Shown here: positions 11,881 through 23,000 of the stretch, piece after piece
Layout of the letters: the number at the start of each line of letters is the position of its first letter
How positions within the stretch are numbered: position 1 is the stretch's first letter
From: Xanthostigma xanthostigma
Lineage: Eukaryota > Arthropoda > Insecta > Raphidioptera > Raphidiidae
NCBI GenBank assembly: GCA_963575645.1
Contig: OY754466.1
Coordinates: 40,704,001-40,768,000 of the forward strand
Length of the DNA: 64,000 nucleotides
Reading direction: 5' to 3'
Position numbers and translations under genes: made by a program
The notes under the pieces: model-generated
Told to the model about the DNA's origin: nothing
Database searches by the model: none
What the model saw: the letters and a program-made list of their open reading frames with translations, nothing else

Positions 11881-12216
11881 TGTAGTGGATACATCAGTAA
11901 GTAGGCTATAATTACGTATATCATTTGAAATGTAGAACTGCAAGATATGTTAATTTAAAGCGGTTATAGTAATAATCGTTCTAGTTAATAACGCGACGTT
12001 TGCATTTTGAATGATATAAATATATGTGTATTTGGAAGGAAGGAAGAAGTGAGGTGGTGGACGCACGTGGCTATGCCAGCGCTAGCTGGCGTAGGTCAAC
12101 GTTGGTAAAGTAAATAAAGCAATATTAAACCAAATTTAAAGAGTATTACTAATTTAAAAGAACCTGATAACCACCAACACTACATGGCGACCCTGCCAGT
12201 CAATACCAACACTACA
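11881..12216 (+). repeat. 3' LTR
   Basis: 336 bp, directly after the purine-rich tract at 11870-11880 and followed by GAAC, the target duplication. Confidence 0.9.
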
Positions 12217-12862
12217 GAACGATAAACGGGTATGCGAATTGTAATTCTGGGGTGAACGATAAAGGGGTATGCGAATTGTCTCGCAGTGAAACGGGAAGGG
12301 GCAAATGTTGAGTTTTTAAAAAAACAATTCCGGGGTGAACGATAAACGGGTATGCGAATCTAAATACGACCCTGCTTCCATAACACAATCGAAAGCTGCA
12401 TTCAAAGTGAGATAGTTATACAATAATTCTACACCAGTTGCTATGACGTGTATTTGTGATTTTTGATTGGTTAGATTCAAAAAATGACAGTGAAAGACGA
12501 AAAGTAGTTCCATTTTTTTCACGTATTTTTGAGGAAATTTGTGAATAATCCGCAAAGTTTTTTTTTTTGAACGTCAAAATTTAGCGTTTTCTATGACTTA
12601 AAAAAAAAATTTTCAAAATTTGGGTGCATAGTGTTATCGTACTGGACCCGTAGTTTTTATATCCTTCAAAACTTCACACCTATAATTATGTTATCAGTAT
12701 TTAGAAAAAGACGAGCGCTTCTCTGTCATATTGTATATTGTCATCACTATATTGTATTAACTAATGTAATGCTAGGTCCATTTATATATTTAACGTCTTT
12801 GATTCTTCCGATTTCAATCTAACGATATACAGTAAATTGATATGAAAATCATTTAAGCATTT

Positions 12863-12945
12863 CAGAAAATCGTTCCACATAAACTGTATACGAATCTTCT
12901 TTGGGCGCCCGGTCTATGTTGCATTTTATGTGGAACGATTTTCTG
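12863..12945. repeat. Hairpin with 21-bp arms
   Basis: CAGAAAATCGTTCCACATAA is followed about 40 bp later by its exact complement. The loop contains GGGCGCCCGG. Possibly the ends of a tiny MITE. Confidence 0.6.
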
Positions 12946-13517
12946 TAATGCATTATTGATTTCCATAGCTACTATATCAACAAAATTCCATTTATGAAAC
13001 ACGTAAAAAATATTTGAAACGTAAAAGGCTAATTAAATTTAAAAAATACATACACCTGGGTACATAAAATATATTTATTTTAACAAATGTGTAGTATTCA
13101 GTGCTATAGTAAATAACAATAAAAATTGAAATATATTTACCTAATATATGATGTCACTTCACATATTTATTATATTAGTGAAATATAATATCTATCTATC
13201 ATTAATACACAAATAAGAGAATATTCACAGAGCCGGAGAATCCGCCACTATTTATAAATATGATAAAACAGTGTTAATCAAGATAAATTATTAAAAAAAA
13301 TTAAAGTTACGAAACAATAGTATATATATTAGATAAACGTTGTGAAACCTATTACTTTAAAACGTAAGGTGATTCGCAGAGTTTATATAATTTTTCTTTT
13401 ATTAAAATCTGTCCAAAAAATGAATTAAATGACCATAGAACTTTTTCCCCGACGTTTGTTTTGCTAGTCATGTTACTGAAAAAAATTGGTCGACAATTTT
13501 ATTATTTGAAAAATCAG

Positions 13518-13877
13518 TAGTGTCCGACCGAAGCATCAGCGAGACCTTCGGCTTCGGTCAAAATGTGCCGAAGTTTTGGCCGAAGCCGAAGGTTTCTAAC
13601 AAGCTACGAAAATGAACGAACTGTTACGAATGAGCGAGAGCGCGAAGGACGTGGCGACTTCTAGATATGATTAAAATTACCTTTTTATATTACATAGTCA
13701 ATGTAAACCTTGAATTTAAAAGTTTTAAATCATTTATATTATTAATTTTGCTTGTAGCAGTTGTAGCCAATTTAAACTGAATTTCTCAGGGTTTTTAAGT
13801 CTTCGGCTTCGGCCGAAGGTTGTGGCGATAACCGATTAATCGGCTTCGGCCAAAAGTCGACCTTCGGTCGGACACTA
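13518..13877. mobile_element. hAT MITE with CTTCGG subterminal repeats
   Basis: 360 bp with 16-bp ends TAGTGTCCGACCGAAG and their complement. Flanks AAAATCAG and TAAATCAG are an 8-bp target duplication with one change. Near both ends the word CTTCGGCTTCGG and its complement repeat. It lies just past the DDX31 poly(A) signal. Confidence 0.88.
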
Positions 13878-13885
13878 TAAATCAG

Positions 13886-13891
13886 TTTATT
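13886..13891 (-). terminator. Poly(A) signal AATAAA of DDX31
   Basis: AATAAA on the minus strand lies 53 nt past the DDX31 stop. The target-site repeat of a hAT MITE ends at 13885, directly next to it, so the cleavage site probably falls at or inside the MITE end. Confidence 0.6.
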
Positions 13892-13943
13892 ATGGTGTAA
13901 CACGGTTGAGAAAAAAGTGTCACTGGTTATTAAATGCACCTTC

Positions 13944-14091
13944 TCAATTTTTCCTTCTTTTCTTTGCAGGCTCCAAGCCGCTCTCGTATTCGGAAACGAT
14001 TAGACGTTTTGTTCTGCCCGGTTTTCCGCGCTGACCGTCTCGTTCACGATTCTTACCGTTAAATTTATTCTTCGCATTCCCGTAAGTTTTC
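13944..14091 (-). CDS. DDX31: DDX31 exon 8 (terminal exon, residues 917-965 and stop)
   Basis: Acceptor CATTGTTTCAG at 14102-14092. The first base completes the split Arg codon (AG+G). It reads [15 protein letters not shown], then [19 protein letters not shown] and a basic end before TGA at 13946-13944. SEYESGL and the basic flanks match the DDX31 C-terminus, and the phase fits exon 7 across 20.7 kb. On the plus strand the same bases look like an exon after TTTGCAG, but that reading closes quickly and is rejected. Confidence 0.85.
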
Positions 14092-17000
14092 CTGAAACAA
14101 TGAAAAGAATTTTGTAACTTTCAGATATACGCAGTGCACTTTGTGGCGTTATTGAGAGTTGTCGTTAAACGGAAAGAAGAAATAATCCATTAATATTTTT
14201 TTACTATAATATGTATTTACTCATAATAATTATATAACAACTGACCAACAAACATTCATACTATCACAAATTACAGCTGAAACATATGACAGATACTCCC
14301 AACAAACAAAAGAACGCATTTCTTTAGAATCTTCAGTACGCATGATGCCGACAACAAAGCAAGAAAATAACAAACAAGTTCTGTTTATTGCTTAATGATG
14401 ACGTATTGTTGTCGTTATTTAGAGTGGGTGTGTCGTTATTTAGAGTGTATCATTGTATGAGCAACAAGATAACTACAGTTAAGTAATTTCGACGTTTTAA
14501 AGAGTTTGTCGTTATATCGAGTGACGTTAAATGGAGTTTACACTGTATATTAGTTTTCTAGTACGCGTTCCACTTCGCGTCCGCAACGCTCGCGACCAAG
14601 ACTGTACCTTTGACATTTCAATTGGGATTTTACTTCGACCATGCGCCATCTACTCAGCATTTCAGTGAACTATCCTATGCGAAGCGTCTCATATAATAAA
14701 GCATTGCGCGCTACGTATTTTTGTAAACATTTATTGTTTACAATTATGGCAGTTACACGCTTCCTTGTAAAATCAAAGAAGAAGCACGATATATGTTGTG
14801 CAGTACCTAATCGTGTCAGTAGATTTAATTTAGCGGGACGGCGCCCCATACGTCTAGATTTATTCTGAGACTGAAAACATTTTCGTTTTAGTGAGACAAG
14901 TGGTACGTAGGAACAATAAAAAGTAATTGCAATTATTTGTTGACTCCACGATTTAATATGTTTTATTATTTAGTCCGCTGAATGTTTGCGCTGTCAAGCG
15001 ACTAAATTAACTTTATATAACGCTTGTGTACGACCAGTGGAGTGTTTGCAATTATCATCATAATTATATTATTAAATTTAGCGCTGTTGAAACGCTACAA
15101 ATCCACCCGAAAACCATAAACGAATATAACACGATTTTGATTCAAAATAAAAATACACACAATTTAGAATACAGAATTTTCCAGTCCAACTTGTCTATTG
15201 CGAGTTCAAGGGCTATCTTAACATTTTATCGGTTGATTTTAATAAAACTACTACTTAATAAAACACTGACTGATTGACAGACAACGCACAGTCTGAGCCA
15301 GTGGATCTAGAAGGATGAAATTTTGCACAGGATTTCTTATACAGATTGGTTTTTTAAAAACCGAACACCTGATTTATTTCCTTAGGTTGCATTCAAAGGA
15401 ATTTTATGAAAAAATAAACTCTTTTTGTCCCGGATATATAAAAAACGCGAATCTGACCCGATAACCGCTCAAAATTATGCCACGCACGAAATCGCGTTTC
15501 GACGCGTCGAATCCAAGTTTCCGGGTATTTACCTTGCCTGTGTTGTGGGAAAACAATCAAAACAATATGGAAGGAGAAATAAGGTTATGATAGAATAAGG
15601 ATATGATAGAAATTTTTTTATTTAAAAAATCAGAAACTGCCAAAAAAAACGGGGTCCCCATTAAAAAAAAAATTAGTGCAAGTGCATTGCACTGCACCGG
15701 AATGCACCCCCTGAAACTATGAAGATTATTACGGGGGGGGGGGTAAAATTCCTTTGAATGCAACCTAAGGGAATAAATCAGGTGTTCGGTTTTTAAAAAA
15801 CCACCTGTATATCTAACGTATAGGCATTAAGAAAATATTTTTGAAAAGAGGTTCAATATTTAATCTACAAATTTAGATGTTACTAAAAACTGTAGACATC
15901 CAATAAATAGCCAACAAATAATACTGTAATACGGTGAAGCTGAATGCTCCACTATTAGTTATACAAAACACTGTTTCATCGCAATCGCGCACGGAGTCGC
16001 GGGTAGCAGCTAGTTATAACATAAAATTGTAAAGAGACATAATTATTGTAAGTTTTTTTAAGTTTTTGGGATTTTGTAGATTGTATGGACAGGACAGGCG
16101 TGTTCTGTCTGTATAAGCAGATATTCATGGGTAAGCATTTGTAACCAAGTAAGCACTAAACAGAAAGGGGCGTGTCGATTGCGTTTTCCCCTCAATGCAT
16201 ATCTACACTAGCTGTCAGCCAATCTGACATTGTCGTTTCTCTTTTATATTTCTCATTGCGGCTAAAAAAACATCACTTCACAAAAAAAAACATTTCTTAT
16301 AAAATTATGCTTTTTAAAAGGCAATGCGTGAATTAATCGCTCCGCTGGCTTCAATAATTTTTTACCGCGTCAGCAGCACTATCATAATTTATATATTATT
16401 ATATATTAAAATATATTCTGTGTAGTAGCTCTTAATGAAGAAGCTAGGTTTTCTCAGTTTCATTAATGATAGTACTGTAATTTATGGCATATACTGGGTG
16501 TGTCTCGTCTTGGGTCTTGGATGCATTCAGTCCAGCTTGTTTAACAATTGCGCTTGGTTTACAGACAGAACGGAAATGGAGCCGATGTTAACGAAAGTTT
16601 TATTTACATGTTTAACCGTTTTCAAAAAAAGAGGTTATAAATTCACCATGTATAATTTTTTTTTTATTTAAAAATGTTCGACCATATTTTTATTTAAAAT
16701 GTTCACGGATTAAGGTGAATATGACGATAAGTTGACGTTTAAAAATTTTAGGCATTATGTTATCACCCATATTTAGAAAAAAAACGGACTATATCTATAA
16801 GAACCAGCCGCTGTTCATATGGCGTTTCTATATTCTATTATACTAGCGGTCCCGTTCGGTTTCACCCGGGTGTAAAAGAACGAATGGGGAAGGGAGGAAC
16901 AAGCCTTAGAAGAAAGCAATGTAGAAAATAAAAAAAAAAATAAAAATGTATTCGCCCAACGTAGGGCTCGAACCCACGACCCTGATATTGACAGTCGTGT

Positions 17001-20000
17001 GCTCTACCGATTGAGATAGCCGGCGTTGTATTCTGACAACGCTAATATGAGTATATTTAGTTAGTGCATTTCACCTGAAAAGAAGCTTATTTTTGAGATA
17101 CCTTTTGAACATTTTTCATTAATGCTCCGCTCCTAATGGTCGTAGCCTGATTTTATATAGCCTATAGCTTTCCTCGATAAATGGGCTATCCAACAAAAAA
17201 AATTCAATTTGAATCAGTAGTTCCTGAGATTAGCGCGTTCAAACAAACAAACAAACAAACTCTTCAGCTTTATATATTAATATAGATTTAAAAGTTTTTG
17301 TTCTTACAGGATGGCCACAGAAAAATGGTTTCCAATTTTCCTGATAATTCCAGGTTTTCCAGAAAATTTATTAGGTATACTTTTCCATGGTTTGAATATC
17401 TTATTTGTATGACCGAGATATTTAAAGTTTTGATTGAAGTCATTTTTTTGTACTTTTTCAAATCGAAATACAAAACTTTATCTCTTAAACTAATGATAAC
17501 ACCGTAAACTTTCCTTTCACTGTACGATCATTAGTTAGAGCTATTGATGGTAAAAAAAACCAAAGGTTACTTTTTACTTGATCGTCGATATCTCAGCGAT
17601 AAATAGTCGCATATAGCAAACAAAAAAATAGCAAATTGAGACTTGAACACCGCAGGCTCATTGACCAGGTATTCATAAAGCTTGGAAAAATTTTTTTCGA
17701 GTCTGAAGGCAGTTTTAAAACAACAAAAAATTTTAAACTCCAAAATGCTATTTTTCCCTGATACTTTTTAAAATTCCCTAATATATATCCAGGTTGCGTT
17801 AAATCCCTGATAATTTCTTGTTTTCCAGGTCTGTGGCCACCCTGGAACGTCGTGTGAATAAGGGCCTGGACAGCAAGTGTGAAGCCTAGCTGTGCTAGTT
17901 CATAGGTAAATCGTCAAAGGCTAAAATATATATTATGGTTTTAATACTGCTACGTAAAAATAAAGCAACATGCTTAACAATTTGAGTACGAAGAAAGGTA
18001 ATCAATCTACGTATGTAATTTTCAACTTGGCCACTGGCAATATGCGGCGAATCACATTAAAAATCAATTTGTCAAATGTTTGCCTATGCTACAGAACTTT
18101 AATTACACGTTTATTACCCGCTACCTGTTAATTAACTATGACCCGATAAACACCCACTACCATTATTAAATTTTCTCTATTAACGGACATTGAAGGAGAT
18201 TTGTTTGGTTGAGGAACAAGTTTGAAATAAGCTTTATACCAGAGTATCGCTTGTGGCCAACGTTTCGAAAAATATATTTTCATCATCAGGGTCTATGAAC
18301 ATGTATAATAATCGTTACATTTAATATTATCTTCATAGGCCCTGATGATGAAAATATATTTTTCGAAACGTTGGCCACAAGCGATACTCTGGTAAAGCTT
18401 ATTTCTAACTTGTTCCTGAACCAAACAGATCTCCTTTAATACATATTTTTGGAACGAAACTTCTATTAACGGACATTGTTTGATAGGCGTCATCATCTTA
18501 GACTTCTCTAAAGGGTATAATTGCAGCATTAAAATATATTGCAAATATAATTACACATGTCAAATAATTAAGAAAAAGATTTTTCAATCTTATCGTCCGT
18601 AATATTTATTAGTGATGCCACGAATAGTGATTTTGCCGAATAACGAATACCGAAAATTCGGCCATGTTCTGGGCCGAAGCGCCGAATATTCGGCGGCCGA
18701 ATGTTCGGCAAATTATGTGTACATTTCGCGGGTGACAGGTTACAACTTATCCCATTACGGAGCGTGCGGTAGCAACGCCGCGGGCGTATTTGTTTCATTT
18801 GCGCAACTAGACCATGTCACGACACGCATTATTTGTTCATTGTTACATCAAATTTGTGTTATTAATAGTCCTTATTACTAAAAAATATCACTGTTCACCA
18901 ACAGCTTTACAAAATAATACTATTTAAGAAAAAATCGCATATTTTTGAGTAATATGTGCGTTTTTCCCCATGATTTGATATTCGGCCGAATAGTACGCAA
19001 CATTCGGCCGAATACCGAATATTAAAAAAAGTAGCCGAATAGGCCGAATACCGAATAGTAGCCGAATATTTATATAAATAATTACTTAAATCGTGCGAAA
19101 GTCGACAAAATGTCCAATATTTTTACTCTTTATTGCCTATATTGTCGACGAAACGTAGGCAACATAAAATAAAAATATTGGACATTTTTTGTCGATTTTC
19201 TCATTAATTATTTAAGAATTTATTTAAATCAAGAACAACATTTTACCATTCCAACCCACAAGTACTAGTTTAGGTCAACAATTACTTTTCAAAATTTTAC
19301 AATATCTTTGCGATTTGAGGTCCCCCGAATCCAAAAAACATTATTTTAGAAAAACTGTGTGCGTCTGTTTGTCTGTTAGTTTATGAGCACGATACAGGTC
19401 AAACGGATTAACGTTTTGAAATCAAATTTTTGGAGGATGTTTGCAGTATGCAAATATGAAGAGCCCTATTGTTTTTGGGGAAAATTGGTGCATGCGCACA
19501 AGAGATATATGGTTTTTTATATAATACTTGTATACTTTTCATAACAGCCTATTATTATTCTATTTATTTTTTCAAGAAAGATCGTTAAAAATTTTTGTTT
19601 CTAAACTTTATAGTTTTGGAAATATTTTGAAAAATAAAAAATCAGCTGTTCTTGTGTTTTGTAGATCTGTCAAAAATAAACTAGTTAAGCGATATCAGAA
19701 ATTTTATTTTCTTTATTATACCTATACTATATGATTATATCAATAAATGTCAAAATTTTGAAGTCGACATGGTCCCGTCGCCCAATTGGCTGGAATTTTT
19801 TCCCTGATGAATGCCTTAATTCACTTGGAATACGACGGTTCACAAACAGCGCTATTTCAAAGGTTGTCCAACGCAATATTTCACAGAGCGTCTATAATTT
19901 ACAATTATTCATTTCATTCATTTTTGATAACATTTTTTCCGCTCGAACAATTTTTTAAAACTTATAATTTTCGACGCAGGTATATAATTTGCGTGCATTT

Positions 20001-23000
20001 AAACAATTGCACGCATATGTCACATAATATACCAAATGCTGGAAATATGTTTTAGTTAAGTATGTTGTAATTATTAGAATTATGTAGTATATACGCACAT
20101 GTCGATGTGATATTGTGAACTAACTCGCATTCACCAACACTGGCATTAAATACATAATATTTTCTAGACATAGTAGTGAGAGCACTAGACTCGCATTCGG
20201 GGGGCACCGGGTTCGAATCCCGGCGGGGTAGATGTGGCTGGGACTTTTTCTTACTGCCTATCTTGTTGAGGTTTTCCATGGTTTCCCTCAATAATTTTCC
20301 AGATAAATATCGAGATGGTTCCTTATTAAATGCCTTGGCAGATTACCTGTCAAACTCCTATGCTCAAAATTTGCCTACCTTATCCTAATGTCCTAAAATT
20401 CCTTTTTTGCCCATTTCTATTAATTAGTTGAAGTTGAAAAATAAAGAAAATAACGGGAAGTGTGATAATAGATGGAAAATAGTAATGGTGCGAATTGCGT
20501 CTGTTCTGACAATATAAAGTTGAGAAACGGACGTTAAACACATTATTATTATCATTATAGGTGCTGATATAGCATCATCATTTCTACGGAAATAAATAAC
20601 AAGAAATAAAATACTCAGCAAGAACAGAGATTACAAGCAGATGGGCACGTTTTTAAAAAATTGCTATCGATTTGCTCAAAATATCCTCTCAAGGACTGGC
20701 CAATCTTTAGTTAGAGGACCCTTCTCCACGTCAAATTACCGTATTTAGTGTCAAAATTTTCACAATTTTCCCAAGGAGAAATCTCAGTATATCACCACGA
20801 ATTGCATTACTATAATTGTGGAGCCTTTTCTTATTTACTTATAAGGATGTAGCTTTTTTAGGCGCACTAGGGGGGTAAATATGCCTGAATCAGACGAAAA
20901 GTTAAACGCTTCCCCTTCTCCGACTTCAACCGGTAGTTGAGAGAAAAGAATGGGAGAATCGTTTCAACTCTCTGTGTCAAAGCATCATATACGCACTCTA
21001 CACGCATGCGCAGTGCGTAATGTGTGTATACATGGTATTTTCTCTAGCTATACGGTAACAAATTCCCAATCCTGAAATAACAAATTCGTCAACAAAAGCT
21101 AGAATCTAAGAAGTTTTATTTCTAACGCGCGAGAGCCTCACGCATACTTTTTTTTCGTTACGCACTAATGTGAAATGCGTTATTTTACGATCGCTATTTT
21201 ACATGGGGGAAGTGCAACTATATGCACTAAAGATCGAAAATGTTTGGTACGCAAAAAATCGCAGCTCCAACAATATCTTTACACTGACGCAGTCAACATT
21301 TCTATACAAAAACTTTGCGTAAAGTCGCTTTATCTTGAACACAGAATATATATTCACATGTATGGTGGATAATTGGCCGGAAAATAACGAACAGGCGAAC
21401 CGTAAACCTGATTAAATGTGTTTGCACACTATCTGTTTTAAACATCTGTTGTTCTTTTACAACAAACATGCCTACGTAAAACTTACTATGAAGTACTACT
21501 TCAAGAGTCAAGAAGACTAGAGGTAATTCTACAAGACACGACACTCGAAGAGGGACGGCTAATAACGATCTGCAGGATCGGTAGATTGTCGCCCACATTC
21601 GGACCAGTGTGAAATTCGCTAGTTTGCGAGCTCGACATTTCTCTCTCTAAAGAAATATATAAAAAAAAAAATTTATTCGTCTGGTTATAAAATGATACAA
21701 AAAAAAATAACATCATTGTTAGTGTACCTTTAAACCTACTGCAAAATAAACATACTAGAACTGTATACATGGAAGAGCAAATAATTTTTTTTTTGGGAAA
21801 AGTTTAAAAAAACCCAAAACCTATAAAGAAATAGTAAGCGGTATTGATTATAGCGAAGGGACAGGATATTAGGCTTGCAAACAATAGTATATTACACCAC
21901 AAGGGCAGAAAGTTTGAGATTCTAACCTCGCCTCGGGCATCACGACGCGCCGTTTAAGGCTCTCAAGCCGTCTGCCAGTGTGTTGTATACTATTTTTCTT
22001 CATACCTCTTCATACGCTTAATAATTACATTAATTATTAATTATATAAAATCGCAGACAAATTTCAAGCAAGCAGCTTTTAGGTTATACGAAAAACACGA
22101 ATGACAGCTATTCGCGACTGTTGGGCTGACGGCAGTGTCATGAAGCCGTGTACATGATAGCTATTTTTCTTTATAGCCGATCGAAAGTACGTACTTCGGA
22201 CATTAGTGCGTGTAATCCCATCAATGCATAGACTTTCTGCCTTAAAATTGATGCCGGAAGTACATACTTTCGACCAAGGTACGAAGAAAAATACATTTAT
22301 TCAACACGCGTGAGTAATATGTAATTTTGGGGCCCTGCTAAATTCGAGAGAAATAATAAATTACTTCATGTTGACGCGTAGAGTGCTAATAATGAGCCTT
22401 ACTGTGAGATAATGAATTTTCTGGACCAATAGGAACGCAGTAGCAAAACCAAACCGTTAAATAATGAAAAAAAACTGCACAGCTTCTGGACCAATAGGAA
22501 CGTGGTAGGCGGTATTGTATATATGAAAACAGCATCGCAATTCAGTGAAAGTCAGGGCCATCTTGTGTGCATCGAGGGCGGTGGGTACGTCAATCAATGA
22601 AGTGATTTATTATTTTTCCCTCTTTTATCAGGGCCCCGATTACATATTACTCGTGCTAGTTGAATAAAATATTATGTGCGACCATTGGTCGAAGGAGAAT
22701 ATTCCACTCGCGTGCGTGTTACCGCACTCGCTACGCTCGTGCGGCAAATTTCACGCTCATGGAATCTTCTCCTTTTCTCACTAGTCGCACAATATACTAT
22801 TTCCAAAGACAGAACGAAAATGGAACGTGTCCGAGCAGCGATTTCGTCCCATTGTTTGACAGAACCTATCTCGTTTCACTTCCTTTTTAGAAGTGAAACT
22901 TCTTTAGGCGCAGTAGGGCAAATTGGCCTGGCTCAGACGAAGCGTGAAACGCTTCCCCTTCTCGGTTTTTAAGCGGCAACTGAAAGAAAAGAGTGCAAGA

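Larger units (their letters stand above)
9137..12216 (+). mobile_element. LTR retrotransposon, 3080 bp, without recognisable gag-pol
   Basis: Two 336-bp LTRs begin TGTAGTGG and end CACTACA. GAAC lies directly outside both ends (target duplication). TGGCGATCCTGCC follows the 5' LTR as a primer site, close to the TGGCGACC class complementary to insect tRNA-Arg 3' ends, and a purine tract TTCGGGGGAGG precedes the 3' LTR. The 2408-bp interior is AT-rich and has no RT, integrase or protease motif, so it must depend on a related autonomous element. Confidence 0.9.
8673..12649. mobile_element. ~1 kb TIR transposon (copy A), split by an LTR retrotransposon
   Basis: Segments 8673-9136 and 12217-12649 align to the uninterrupted copy at 49917-50915. 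Ends are an imperfect inverted pair (AGTATGATAAC...CTATGCA versus AGTACGATAAC...CTATGCA). It carries fewer 120-bp internal units than copy B. No transposase is seen. Confidence 0.75.
18176..18478. mobile_element. Inverted-repeat unit carrying two hammerhead motifs
   Basis: Arms of roughly 110 bp (18193-18305 and 18331-18440) pair nearly perfectly. TCTATTAACGGACATTG occurs at 18176-18192 and again at 18462-18478, consistent with a 17-bp target duplication. Each arm has a hammerhead-like core. Likely a head-to-head Penelope-like terminal fragment. Confidence 0.6.

Noticed and set aside
13981..14070. Plus-strand exon after TTTCTTTGCAG ending DSYR and stop
   Set aside because: The opposite strand encodes the DDX31 C-terminus with matching phase and a diagnostic SEYESGL motif; the plus reading has no family match.
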